Translations under genes and position numbers: made by a program
Shown here: positions 4,830 through 12,145 of the stretch, one piece after another
Layout of the letters: each line of letters begins with the position of its first letter
How positions within the stretch are numbered: the stretch's first letter is position 1
Origin: UMGS1532 sp045594795
GTDB taxonomy: Bacteria; Bacillota; Clostridia; Oscillospirales; Acutalibacteraceae
DNA length: 12,145 nucleotides
Direction: 5' to 3'
NCBI GenBank assembly: GCA_045594795.1
Contig: JAZNZF010000025.1
Coordinates: 1-12,145 of the forward strand
Notes under the pieces: model-generated
The model's input: only the letters and a program-made list of their open reading frames with translations
The model's database searches: none
Told to the model about the DNA's origin: nothing

Positions 4830-6031
4830 TAATTGGTATAGTTATCGAAATAACCTTGAACAAGAACTACGGGAGTACCTTTATCTCCCGAGCCGGAGGT
4901 AAGGTCACAAAGGGAGCCTATAAGGTCGGTGAGCTGACGGGGGGTAGTACCTTGAGCCGCCATATTTCCTACAAGGCTACTGCCGTCCTTAGCGCGGATG
5001 CTCTCAGAAATAGCCTTTTTAAGCTCCTCGCCTGAAAGGTCTTTAAAATCGTTATCGGCAAGGTATTTAAGCTTTAATTCGTTGGGTGTACCAATAAGAC
5101 CTGCGGTAAATGCGGGAGAAACAACGGGGTCGGCAAGCTCCCAAATTTTACCCTGTGGGTCCTTAAAAGCACCATCGCCATATACCATAACCTCAACGTG
5201 CTTGCCTGTTGCCTTTAAAACTCTTGCCTGAATATCCTCAACCAAATCCTGACAGTCGCGAGGGAAAAGCTTAATTTTATCTTCGGTGGATTTGTTGGAG
5301 CCGAGCAGACCGTATTTTTCATTACAACCGCTACCGTCAACAGGAGCGTTTAAAATATCGTCAAGACCGCATACTACCTTTGCGCCTGCGGCTTTAAGCA
5401 AACGCTTTGTGCGCTCGCGGGTGTGAATATCGCAGGTGAGCACGCAGTCGGTGTAATCCAAAATAGCCTTTGCCTGATTGGCAAAAATAATTTCAACCTC
5501 ACAACCCATTTCCTTAATGAGATTGCCGTAATATTCAACATAATCCACGCCTGTGAACTCTAGCTTCTGAACACCGAAAATCTCACGATATCTCTCTAAA
5601 GAAAGAACGTCAGAATAGGGGTTAATACCTGCCTTGTCAATAAGGTCGTAGGTGGCAAGAGAGTTACCAACCTCGTCGGAGGGGTAGCTAAGCATAAGCA
5701 CGATTTTTTTAGCGCCGTTTGCAATACCCTTAAGGCAGATTGCGAAACGGTTACGGGAAAGAATTGGGAAAATAACACCAATTGTTTCGCCACCGAGCTT
5801 TGCTTTAACATCAGCGGCAATGGCATCAACGCTTGCGTAGTTACCCTGCGCACGGGCAACTATTGATTCAGTAAGGGATATAACATCTCTGTCGCGAAGC
5901 TCAAAGCCCTCATATTCTGCGGCTTCAAGCACACTTTTAGTTACCATCTCGGCAAGATTGTCGCCCTCACGGATGATGGGACAACGAATACCGCGGGAAA
6001 CGGTACCAACTTTGCGTTCTTTTGTTTCCAT
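4829..6031 (-). CDS. CofE-like (F420:L-glutamate ligase family) protein
   Basis: A 400-residue cytosolic protein of the coenzyme F420-0:gamma-glutamyl ligase family. The N-terminal core RCPIIREGDNLAEMV ... RDRDVISLTESIVARAQG (16-63) matches the family pattern of a conserved GD-L stretch followed by a GDV..s.iVs.aeG stretch. The C-terminal half holds VMVYGDGAFKDP (281-292) and a Gly-rich end. AAAGGGGT lies 9 nt before the ATG. Known CofE enzymes add glutamate to F420-0 using GTP and are shorter (about 250 residues). Clostridia generally lack F420, so the substrate here is probably another acceptor; relatives have been suggested to glutamylate folates. The gene follows the cysteine-synthase-like gene by 62 nt on the same strand, so cotranscription is plausible. 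The family is fairly sure; the reaction is not known. Confidence 0.75.
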   Translation of the reverse strand: METKERKVGTVSRGIRCPIIREGDNLAEMVTKSVLEAAEYEGFELRDRDVISLTESIVARAQGNYASVDAIAADVKAKLGGETIGVIFPILSRNRFAICLKGIANGAKKIVLMLSYPSDEVGNSLATYDLIDKAGINPYSDVLSLERYREIFGVQKLEFTGVDYVEYYGNLIKEMGCEVEIIFANQAKAILDYTDCVLTCDIHTRERTKRLLKAAGAKVVCGLDDILNAPVDGSGCNEKYGLLGSNKSTEDKIKLFPRDCQDLVEDIQARVLKATGKHVEVMVYGDGAFKDPQGKIWELADPVVSPAFTAGLIGTPNELKLKYLADNDFKDLSGEELKKAISESIRAKDGSSLVGNMAAQGTTPRQLTDLIGSLCDLTSGSGDKGTPVVLVQGYFDNYTN

Positions 6032-6093
6032 AATTTAAGACCCCTTTATATTAAAATACTTTATATATTTTTTTAACCCTTTTTATGAAAAAA

Positions 6094-7026
6094 TTATTCA
6101 AACAAGGGGGTAGAAAAATATCTTTCTGCGGTGTCGGGTAAAACGGTTACAACTCTTTTGCCCTTGCCAAGCTTTTTGGCAAGCTTTATTGCGGCGGCAA
6201 CATTTGTACCGCTGCTTATACCACACATAATACCTTCTTTTGCGGCTAAATCCTTTGAAGCCTGTAGGGCTTCATCATCATTTACAATGCAAAGGTCATC
6301 ATATATATTTTGGTTTAAAATGGCGGGAATAACACCGTCGCCAATGCCCATTTGAATGTGGGTTCCGATAGAACCGCCCGAAAGAATTGCGGCATTTTCG
6401 GGTTCTACCGCCCAAATGGTCATATTCGGGTTATGTGCCTTTAAAACTTCGCCAATACCTGTGATGGTTCCGCCTGTGCCGATTCCCGAGCAAAAACCGT
6501 CAATAGGACCATTCACCTGATTTATAATTTCCATTGCGGTCTGATTGCGCTGAATTTCGGGATTGGCGGGATTTTCAAACTGTTGAGGAACAAAAACTTT
6601 TTTATCCTCAGCCTTCATTTTAAGGGCAAGCTTAACGCACTGCTCAATACAAAGCCCTATGTTGCCTGCATCGTGTACCAGAATAACCTCGGCACCGTAA
6701 TGCTCAACAAGCTTGCGTCGTTCCTCGCTTACTGAATCGGGCATAATTATTTTAGTTTTGTAGCCTTTTACCGCGCCAACAAGCGCAAGGCCAATACCTT
6801 GATTACCACTTGTGGGTTCAACTATAATTGTATCGGGGGTTAAAAGGCCCTTTTGCTCGGCATCCTTAATCATATTAAAAGCGGTGCGGGTTTTAATAGA
6901 TCCGCCAACGTTAAGACCTTCAAATTTAACAAGGATTTCGGCTGAATTTTCATCTACCATACGGTGTAGGCGTATAATAGGAGTATTTCCCATTGCGTCT
7001 AAAATACTATCACAAATCATCTGCAA
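6094..7026 (-). CDS. PLP-dependent cysteine synthase family enzyme with variant active site
   Basis: A 310-residue fold-type II PLP enzyme, the usual length for O-acetylserine sulfhydrylase (CysK). The PLP lysine is K45 in NVGGSIKTR, where CysK has NPGGSVKDR. The substrate loop is TSGNQG (72-77), not TSGNTG. The phosphate-binding loop GTGGT is at 183-187 and the pyridine-N region PDTAERY at 297-303. The region usually reading GIGAGFIP is GIGDGVIP, placing an acid at D230. CysK makes cysteine from O-acetylserine and sulfide. The D230 change recalls Fusobacterium Fn1055, a cysteine (hydroxyl)lyase that forms H2S and serine and depends on Asp232, so H2S production from cysteine is an alternative. 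AAAGG lies 9 nt before the ATG. No serine acetyltransferase gene is adjacent. Confidence 0.85.
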   Translation of the reverse strand: MQMICDSILDAMGNTPIIRLHRMVDENSAEILVKFEGLNVGGSIKTRTAFNMIKDAEQKGLLTPDTIIVEPTSGNQGIGLALVGAVKGYKTKIIMPDSVSEERRKLVEHYGAEVILVHDAGNIGLCIEQCVKLALKMKAEDKKVFVPQQFENPANPEIQRNQTAMEIINQVNGPIDGFCSGIGTGGTITGIGEVLKAHNPNMTIWAVEPENAAILSGGSIGTHIQMGIGDGVIPAILNQNIYDDLCIVNDDEALQASKDLAAKEGIMCGISSGTNVAAAIKLAKKLGKGKRVVTVLPDTAERYFSTPLFE

Positions 7027-7075
7027 AAACCTTTCTGTAGGTGACCGATTTTTTAAAATACTATTACAATTATAT

Positions 7076-7104
7076 ATTATATATCAAAGACTGCGCCATT
7101 GCAA
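7076..7104 (-). promoter_or_regulatory. Promoter of the cysteine-synthase-like gene
   Basis: Minus-strand TTGCAA (7104-7099), a 17-nt spacer and TATAAT (7081-7076) give a plausible sigma-A promoter with a leader of about 42 nt. No T-box or S-box structure is apparent in the short leader. Confidence 0.55.
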
Positions 7105-7399
7105 TATTTTTATTACAAAAAATTTATTCCTAAAAAATACTTTGTAGAGTTTAACAATAAATATATTATGTAACCTGCAAAAAAATGTTACATTTTAAAG
7201 GTGAAACGTAAAATTTATTTATCGGTTGAAAAACTATTGAATATAAAAAGTGAATATGTTAAAATGAAGCAAGCTGATTGTAAGGTTTATTTTATGTCAA
7301 AATTCCGTATGCAGTTTTTTGTATCTGTTTTGTAAAATATGGGTATAATTATATCAAATGCAAAAAATTAAAATAACTTTTAAAATTTCAAAAAACATA
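7105..7399. other. AT-rich divergent intergenic region with a palindrome
   Basis: This gap separates the divergent cysteine-synthase-like and flavodiiron genes. It contains the perfect inverted repeat ATGTAAC-N12-GTTACAT at 7168-7193 and a second TATAAT at 7344-7349 that could serve the flavodiiron gene. I find no coding ORF with a ribosome binding site and no riboswitch. The palindrome lies about 100 nt upstream of the predicted cysteine-synthase-like start and 207 nt upstream of the main flavodiiron promoter, so either gene could be its target. Confidence 0.4.
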
Positions 7400-7428
7400 G
7401 TGACTAAAATTAATTTTTGTGGTATAAT
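7400..7428 (+). promoter_or_regulatory. Promoter of the flavodiiron protein gene
   Basis: GTGACT (7400-7405), a 17-nt spacer and TATAAT (7423-7428) with the extended TGG just before the -10 box. It lies 28 nt before the ATG at 7457, so the leader is very short and the start at 7358 would lie outside the transcript. Confidence 0.6.
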
Positions 7429-7456
7429 CATTAAAAACATTTCGGAGGAAAACTTT

Positions 7457-9247
7457 ATGTTAATAACAGACAGTATAAAATATATAGGTGTTAATGACCA
7501 CGAGGTTGACCTGTTTGAAGGTCAGTATGATGTGCCAAACGGTATGGCATATAATTCATATATTATTTTTGATAAAAAAATAGCTGTTATGGATACGGTA
7601 GATGCCCGCTTTACTCATGCGTGGCTGGATAATATTCAAAATGCACTTGATGGCAAACAACCCGATTATCTTGTGATTCAGCATATGGAACCTGACCACT
7701 CGGCAAATATTTATAATTTTGTAAAGACATATCCTAACGCTAAAATTGTTTCTTCAGCCAAGGCGTTTGTTATGATGAAGCAGTTTTTTGGCACCGATTT
7801 TGCTGAAAAACAGATAGTTGTTGGCGAGGGAGACACCCTTTCTTTAGGCGAAAGAACGCTCACCTTTGTTACCGCTCCCATGGTGCACTGGCCCGAGGTT
7901 ATTGTTACCTACGACAGTAAGGATAAGGTGCTTTTTTCTGCTGACGGATTTGGAAAATTCGGAGCTCTTGATGTAGAGGAGGATTGGGCTTGCGAGGCAA
8001 GACGCTACTATATCGGAATTGTTGGCAAGTACGGCGCTCAGGTACAGGCGCTGCTTAAAAAAGCGGCTACCTTGGATATTGCTAAAATCTGTCCCTTGCA
8101 CGGACCAATACTCACCGAAAATTTAGGCTATTATATAAATCTTTATAATACATGGTCGTCCTATCAGCCCGAAACCGAAGGTATTGTTATTGCCTATACC
8201 TCGGTCTACGGCAACACTAAAAAGGCGGTTTTACAGCTCGCCGAGAAGCTAAAGGCAAACGGATGTCCTAAGGTTGTTGTAAACGACCTTGCAAGATGTG
8301 ATATGGCAGAAGCGGTGGAGGATGCCTTCCGCTACAGCAAGCTAGTGCTCGCCACAACCACCTATAATGCCGATATCTTCCCCTTTATGAGGGAGTTCAT
8401 CAACCACTTAATCGAGCGCAATTTCCAAAACAGAACGGTTGCTTTTATTGAAAACGGAAGCTGGGCACCTATGGCGGCAAAGGTTATGAAGGAAATGCTT
8501 TCGAAAAGCAAAAATCTCACCCTTGCCGAAACAAATGTTAAAATTATGTCGGCATTAAATGAGGAAGGCTTAGCCGCTTTGGATAATCTTGCAAATGAGC
8601 TTTGTAAGGACTATCTTGCTCAGCAGGATGAAACTGCAAATAAAAACGATTTAAATGCGCTTTTTAATATCGGCTACGGACTTTATGTTGTTACCTCAAA
8701 TGATGGTAAAAAGGATAACGGTCTTATTGTAAATACCGTAACTCAGGTAACAAACACTCCCAATCGTCTTGCCGTTACTATAAGTAAGGAAAATTATTCT
8801 CATCACGTTATTAAGCAAACGAGCAAAATGAATATCAACTGTCTTACCACCGATGCCCCATTCTTGGTTTTTGAAACCTTTGGATTTAAAAGCGGCAGAA
8901 ATTCAAATAAGTTTGAAAATTGTGAGCCGCTTCGTTCGGATAATGGCTTGGTATTTCTTCCAAGGTATATTAATTCTTTTATGTCGCTTAAGGTGGAGCA
9001 ATATGTAGATTTAGATACTCACGGTATGTTTATTTGCAGCATTACCGAGGCCAGGGTTATTTCAAATCAGGAGACAATGACCTATACCTACTATCAGAAC
9101 AACGTTAAGCCCAAGCCTGAAACCGAGGGTAAAAAAGGTTTTGTATGTAAAATCTGCGGCTATGTTTATGAGGGGGATACACTTCCTGATGATTTTATAT
9201 GTCCGCTTTGTAAGCACGGCGCCGCCGATTTTGAAGAAATAAAATAA
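7457..9247 (+). CDS. Flavodiiron protein fused to flavin reductase and rubredoxin domains
   Basis: Cytosolic O2 and/or NO reductase of anaerobes, reducing O2 to water or NO to N2O. Start at ATG 7457 (GGAGGA 7 nt upstream); the longer frame from 7358 adds AT-rich junk and lies before the promoter. The protein has 596 residues. The metallo-beta-lactamase-like diiron domain (1-240) has all ligands: H76, E78, D80, H81, H144, D163 and H215. The flavodoxin domain (243-390) has the FMN loop TSVYGNT (248-254). A flavin-reductase-like domain follows at about 396-548. The C-terminal rubredoxin (561-596) has C564, C567, C582 and C585. The fused modules could carry electrons from NAD(P)H through flavin and rubredoxin to the diiron site within one chain. 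A free rubredoxin gene follows 34 nt downstream. Confidence 0.93.
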   Translation: MLITDSIKYIGVNDHEVDLFEGQYDVPNGMAYNSYIIFDKKIAVMDTVDARFTHAWLDNIQNALDGKQPDYLVIQHMEPDHSANIYNFVKTYPNAKIVSSAKAFVMMKQFFGTDFAEKQIVVGEGDTLSLGERTLTFVTAPMVHWPEVIVTYDSKDKVLFSADGFGKFGALDVEEDWACEARRYYIGIVGKYGAQVQALLKKAATLDIAKICPLHGPILTENLGYYINLYNTWSSYQPETEGIVIAYTSVYGNTKKAVLQLAEKLKANGCPKVVVNDLARCDMAEAVEDAFRYSKLVLATTTYNADIFPFMREFINHLIERNFQNRTVAFIENGSWAPMAAKVMKEMLSKSKNLTLAETNVKIMSALNEEGLAALDNLANELCKDYLAQQDETANKNDLNALFNIGYGLYVVTSNDGKKDNGLIVNTVTQVTNTPNRLAVTISKENYSHHVIKQTSKMNINCLTTDAPFLVFETFGFKSGRNSNKFENCEPLRSDNGLVFLPRYINSFMSLKVEQYVDLDTHGMFICSITEARVISNQETMTYTYYQNNVKPKPETEGKKGFVCKICGYVYEGDTLPDDFICPLCKHGAADFEEIK

Positions 9248-9281
9248 TTGAATTTTTATTCCAAGTGCGGAGGTGAATTAA

Positions 9282-9440
9282 ATGAAATATGTATGTGACG
9301 TATGTGGCTGGACTTATGACGAGGCTGAGGGCGCAGAGGATTTAGGTATTGCACCCGGCACCAAGTTTGAGGACCTTCCTGATGATTTTGCTTGCCCCCT
9401 TTGTGGTGTAGGCAAGGATGATTTTAGCGCTGAAGAATAA
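9282..9440 (+). CDS. Rubredoxin
   Basis: A 52-residue one-iron electron carrier. The iron ligands are C5 and C8 (CDVCGW) and C38 and C41 (CPLCGVGKDDF), with the usual PGTKFEDLPDDF segment before the second pair. The length is typical of free rubredoxins. GGAGGTG lies 6 nt before the ATG. It follows the flavodiiron gene by 34 nt with no terminator between, so the two are probably cotranscribed, and this protein is a likely electron donor to the flavodiiron protein or to a peroxide-reducing rubrerythrin elsewhere. Having both a fused and a free rubredoxin is unusual but not unique. Confidence 0.95.
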   Translation: MKYVCDVCGWTYDEAEGAEDLGIAPGTKFEDLPDDFACPLCGVGKDDFSAEE

Positions 9441-9455
9441 TTTTAAGCAAAAAGC

Positions 9456-9492
9456 AACCCCCGACAAAGGTTTTGAACCTTCATCGGGGGTT
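9456..9492. terminator. Bidirectional terminator between convergent genes
   Basis: AACCCCCGA (9456-9464) pairs with TCGGGGGTT (9484-9492), with an inner AAGGTT/AACCTT stem. T-rich tracts follow in both directions (TTTATTCATT on plus, GCTTTTTGCTT on minus). It ends the rubredoxin operon and, 4 nt past its stop, the TIR-TM2 gene. Confidence 0.85.
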
Positions 9493-9495
9493 TAT

Positions 9496-10356
9496 TCATT
9501 TATTATATTTCATATTAAAGGCTTGGTCATCCATACATAGAATCATAATTCCCTCAACAAATGATGCAATAGAGGGTATGTATGTCCAACAAAAAACAAC
9601 GGAAAGCACACCTAAAAGGTTTCTTTTTAAATAGAAATTGTGTGCGCCTATAAATCCAAGCAGAATTGCCAAAAGACCTGCTACAATCTTGCTTTTTTGC
9701 GGTTGAGCTATATAGCGCATAGCCCCGTTTTGGGGATTGTTCTGATAGTGTGGTGTAGTGTTGGAAATAGGCGGTCTTTGCTGTCCGCTTGCATAGCTGT
9801 TGGCGTAGGGTGGAGAAGCAGGCCTTTGCGGCGGAGTGCCTTGTGAGGGCCTTTGTGTATATGGCGATGAACCGCCGTTTACAGGGCGCGGAGGGGATGT
9901 AGGCTGAGCGCCTGCATAAGTATTATTTGACGGCTGAGCGGTTTTTAAGGTCTGTCCCGCAAAGGAAATAACGGTTGATAAAACGGCTTGCATTGCAGGA
10001 GTAGAAACATCTACTCTATCAAGCGGAAGAATTTGCTTGTTATGAATATAAAAGGTAAATGCGTCGTTTAAAACAACATTTTCAATCTGGACTGTTACGA
10101 TGCTCTTTTTAAAGGTTAAAGCGGCAAGCTCTACCTCGCTGTCAACCGCTTCGGATGCTTGTGAAGCATTAGAAAGAAGCAAAACAAAGCAGGAGCAATT
10201 TCTAATCGCGTTGGTTATAGATTGAGCATATTTACTGCCCGGAGGTATGCTATAGGGAGCCATCCAAGTATCAATCTTGTTGGCGGTAAAGGTGTTTCTT
10301 ATAGCATCAGCCATGGCTTGGTTTTTGGTAGAGTAGCTTATAAAGGCATATCCCAT
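9496..10356 (-). CDS. TIR domain fused to a TM2 membrane domain
   Basis: Start at ATG 10356: AAAGGAG is 8 nt upstream and the N-terminus MGYAFISYS is typical of bacterial TIR domains. The ATG at 10374 would put this binding site inside the gene and has none of its own. The protein has 286 residues. The TIR domain (1-115) has the box-1-like FISYSTKNQ, the TWMAPYSIPPG loop and VDSEVELA, in which E74 aligns with the catalytic glutamate of NADase TIRs. A Pro/Ser/Gln-rich linker (137-220) follows. The TM2 domain (221-286) has two hydrophobic helices around GFIGAHNFYLKR. It is probably membrane-anchored with a cytosolic TIR. TIR proteins cleave NAD+ in antiphage systems or serve as adaptors; the TM2 role is unknown. 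The zinc-ribbon gene lies 96 nt upstream. Confidence 0.85.
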   Translation of the reverse strand: MGYAFISYSTKNQAMADAIRNTFTANKIDTWMAPYSIPPGSKYAQSITNAIRNCSCFVLLLSNASQASEAVDSEVELAALTFKKSIVTVQIENVVLNDAFTFYIHNKQILPLDRVDVSTPAMQAVLSTVISFAGQTLKTAQPSNNTYAGAQPTSPPRPVNGGSSPYTQRPSQGTPPQRPASPPYANSYASGQQRPPISNTTPHYQNNPQNGAMRYIAQPQKSKIVAGLLAILLGFIGAHNFYLKRNLLGVLSVVFCWTYIPSIASFVEGIMILCMDDQAFNMKYNK

Positions 10357-10396
10357 TCCAAATGCTCCTTTCATTTTAAATTAATAAATCTATAAT

Positions 10397-10425
10397 AGTA
10401 TATCATACATTTATTTAAAAGTAAA
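10397..10425 (-). promoter_or_regulatory. Promoter of the TIR-TM2 gene
   Basis: Minus-strand TTTACT (10425-10420), a 17-nt spacer and TATACT (10402-10397), 41 nt before the ATG. It would let the TIR-TM2 gene be expressed separately from the zinc-ribbon gene. Confidence 0.5.
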
Positions 10426-10452
10426 TTACAAAATAGTATTTTCCCAAAAAAA

Positions 10453-11262
10453 TTATAGCTTTGTGCCACAATTAGTGCAAAAAGCAGCATTATCCTCTAT
10501 TTTATTACCGCAGTTGGTGCAAAATTTAGCCTGAGGTTGAGCGTAAGCAGCGGGCTCGGTGTCAGCGGGAGCTGACTGTGCATCAGAAACGGGATTGGAC
10601 GGCTCGGCAGGCTGAACAGGAGCTGCAACGGGTGCGGCTTCTGCCTTACAACCGCAGCTTGTGCAGAACAAGGTTCCCGACGCCAGAACAGCTCCGCAAT
10701 TGGAACAAATTACAGCAGTAGGCTTAACGGGAGGAATGGCTGAGGGCGCTGGCTGAACGGGGGCGGGTGTAGGCTCAACAGGAGCTGCCGTAACCGTAGG
10801 AGGAGTGTTATTAACCTTAGTGCCGCAGTTAGTACAAAATGCGCTATCAGCTGATACTTCTGAGCCGCACTTAGTGCAAAGCGTTATGTTAGGCATAGAA
10901 GGAGCGGTAATTCCTAATTTTACACCGCAAAAGCTACAAAATGGCGAACCGTTTTGAACATCTGCTCTGCAGTTCGGACATTTTGTAACACCCTTTAGTT
11001 GCTTGATTTGTTCGGAGTATTCATCAATTTTGTCTTTTGAAGCCTTTATTGAATTAATCATACCAACAAGCACGGCTTCGCAGTCGTCGGCATGAATCTC
11101 AAAATATTTCTTTCCTATTTCCGTATAAATTGCATTAATTCGCTTTTCTTCGTCCGAAACTAACCCATTAAGCTTTAAAATTTCGGCAGCATCCTTTGCC
11201 TTTTGAACTGCACCTTGACCTGTTTGACTTATTTTTTTGCCTAAATCCTCAAAAAATGCCAT
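10453..11262 (-). CDS. Four-zinc-ribbon protein with N-terminal helical domain
   Basis: A 269-residue protein, probably cytosolic; no signal peptide or membrane helix. The N-terminus MAFFEDLGKKISQ to about 92 is helical, likely coiled coil. Four zinc ribbons follow, each with two CxxC pairs: C95/C98/C109/C112, C129/C132/C143/C146, C186/C189/C200/C203 and C248/C251/C262/C265. Ribbons 2, 3 and 4 are separated by long Pro/Ala linkers (150-184, 205-245). GAGGAG precedes the ATG. Proteins of this layout are common in Clostridia but lack an assigned function; the ribbons suggest binding of protein or nucleic acid partners. Both this and the next gene have Pro-rich low-complexity linkers and same-strand orientation, which hints at a common process, but separate promoters mean this is only suggestive. 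Confidence 0.8.
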   Translation of the reverse strand: MAFFEDLGKKISQTGQGAVQKAKDAAEILKLNGLVSDEEKRINAIYTEIGKKYFEIHADDCEAVLVGMINSIKASKDKIDEYSEQIKQLKGVTKCPNCRADVQNGSPFCSFCGVKLGITAPSMPNITLCTKCGSEVSADSAFCTNCGTKVNNTPPTVTAAPVEPTPAPVQPAPSAIPPVKPTAVICSNCGAVLASGTLFCTSCGCKAEAAPVAAPVQPAEPSNPVSDAQSAPADTEPAAYAQPQAKFCTNCGNKIEDNAAFCTNCGTKL

Positions 11263-11316
11263 AATAAAATCTCCTCAATCTATTTAATAATTTGAAATTT
11301 TATAATTATATTAATA

Positions 11317-11345
11317 ATTTTATCATATATTAAACCAAAAATCAA
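11317..11345 (-). promoter_or_regulatory. Promoter of the zinc-ribbon gene
   Basis: Minus-strand TTGATT (11345-11340), a 17-nt spacer and TAAAAT (11322-11317) with an extended TGA before the -10 box, 54 nt from the ATG. Confidence 0.5.
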
Positions 11346-11465
11346 CGAAAGCGGAATAAAAAGGCAAAAGATAAAACAAAATGAGCAAAACGGTCGGAGA
11401 AACTTAGTATTTTTTGTGCAAAGCGTGAAAAACTAAAAAAAGTTTAAAAAAATTGAAAAAAGGTG

Positions 11466-11494
11466 TTGACAAAAGGGGAAGGATTTGGTATTAT
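11466..11494 (+). promoter_or_regulatory. rRNA operon promoter
   Basis: Consensus TTGACA (11466-11471), a 17-nt spacer and TATTAT (11489-11494) with an extended TGG. The preceding 60 nt are rich in A- and T-tracts (11408-11460), as in UP elements of strong rRNA promoters. Only one promoter is seen. Confidence 0.8.
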
Positions 11495-11499
11495 AATTG

Positions 11500-11685
11500 G
11501 GCGCCCTTGAGAGAGGGAGCGAAAAACGAACCTTGAAAATTAAACAACGATGAAAAAAAGGACCCGACAATTCAAGTTAAAAAAACTTGGTAAAACGGAT
11601 AAAGAACAAAACGCTAGTTTTGTTCGTTTAAGAGCTAACAAAGCTTTAAAATAGGTTTAAGCACTTTAGGGTGTTTAGATATAAT
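11500..11685 (+). promoter_or_regulatory. 16S rRNA leader
   Basis: Transcribed spacer between the promoter and mature 16S. It has a small hairpin near its 5' end (CGCCCT with AGGGAGCG, one bulge), the phrase ACCTTGAAAATTAAACAACG resembling Firmicute rRNA leaders, and a perfect 9-bp hairpin GAACAAAAC-GCTA-GTTTTGTTC at 11604-11625. I could not identify a clear boxA. The segment before 11686 should pair with sequence after 16S to form the RNase III processing stem; that partner is outside the window. Confidence 0.55.

Positions 11686-12145
<460 letters not shown>

Noticed and set aside
7358..7456. Upstream extension of the flavodiiron ORF
   Set aside because: It contains the promoter at 7400-7428, has no binding site, and family members begin close to the ATG at 7457.
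10357..10374. Alternative ATG six codons before the TIR-TM2 start
   Set aside because: The AAAGGAG ribosome binding site for the ATG at 10356 lies inside this extension, and no site precedes the ATG at 10374.

Overview
The window looks like a low-GC Firmicute of the class Clostridia, probably of the Oscillospiraceae/Ruminococcaceae group. The evidence is the start of a 16S rRNA gene at the right edge with Clostridia-like sequence, strong AGGAGG-type ribosome binding sites, AT-rich promoters, and an anaerobe's oxygen/NO defence gene (a flavodiiron protein fused to flavin reductase and rubredoxin). It divides into an accessory block on the left and a chromosomal block on the right.

Left block, about 1-3630: the right end of an integrated element, probably an integrative conjugative element, inserted in the 3' end of guaA. 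A small HTH/excisionase-like gene (2209-2406) and a tyrosine integrase (2464-3522) read rightwards toward the junction. Three hexamers spaced exactly 11 bp follow the integrase and look like arm-type binding sites. The 11-bp core recalled for Tn5801-type guaA integration lies on the guaA stop codon (3620-3630). Leftwards on the minus strand are an ECF sigma factor gene with an overlapping single-pass membrane partner (probable anti-sigma factor) and their terminator. Next comes a perfect-consensus promoter (396-424) that drives a roughly 285-nt leader. The leader holds a 19-codon ORF resembling the ErmC leader peptide, two intrinsic terminators, and an arm that could form an antiterminator with the first terminator. 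The controlled gene encodes a very basic protein that runs off the left edge. This leader is the most striking unexplained structure in the window.

Right block, 3619-12145: housekeeping and metabolic genes. guaA here encodes only the ATP-pyrophosphatase and dimerisation half of GMP synthetase, from its own strong ribosome binding site, so the amidotransferase must be a separate protein. Next are a CofE-like (F420:glutamate ligase family) gene and a cysteine-synthase-fold gene with several non-canonical active-site motifs, all on the minus strand. Divergently, a 596-residue flavodiiron-flavin reductase-rubredoxin fusion is followed by a free rubredoxin gene and a terminator that can serve both directions. 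Convergent with these are a TIR-TM2 membrane protein gene and a four-zinc-ribbon protein gene, each with a plausible promoter of its own. An rRNA promoter, a structured leader and the first 460 nt of 16S rRNA end the window.

Functional links: the flavodiiron protein and rubredoxin form an O2/NO-scavenging electron route. The TIR-TM2 and zinc-ribbon proteins share a Pro/Ala-rich, membrane- or scaffold-like style and may act together, possibly in NAD-depleting defence or signalling, but that is inference.
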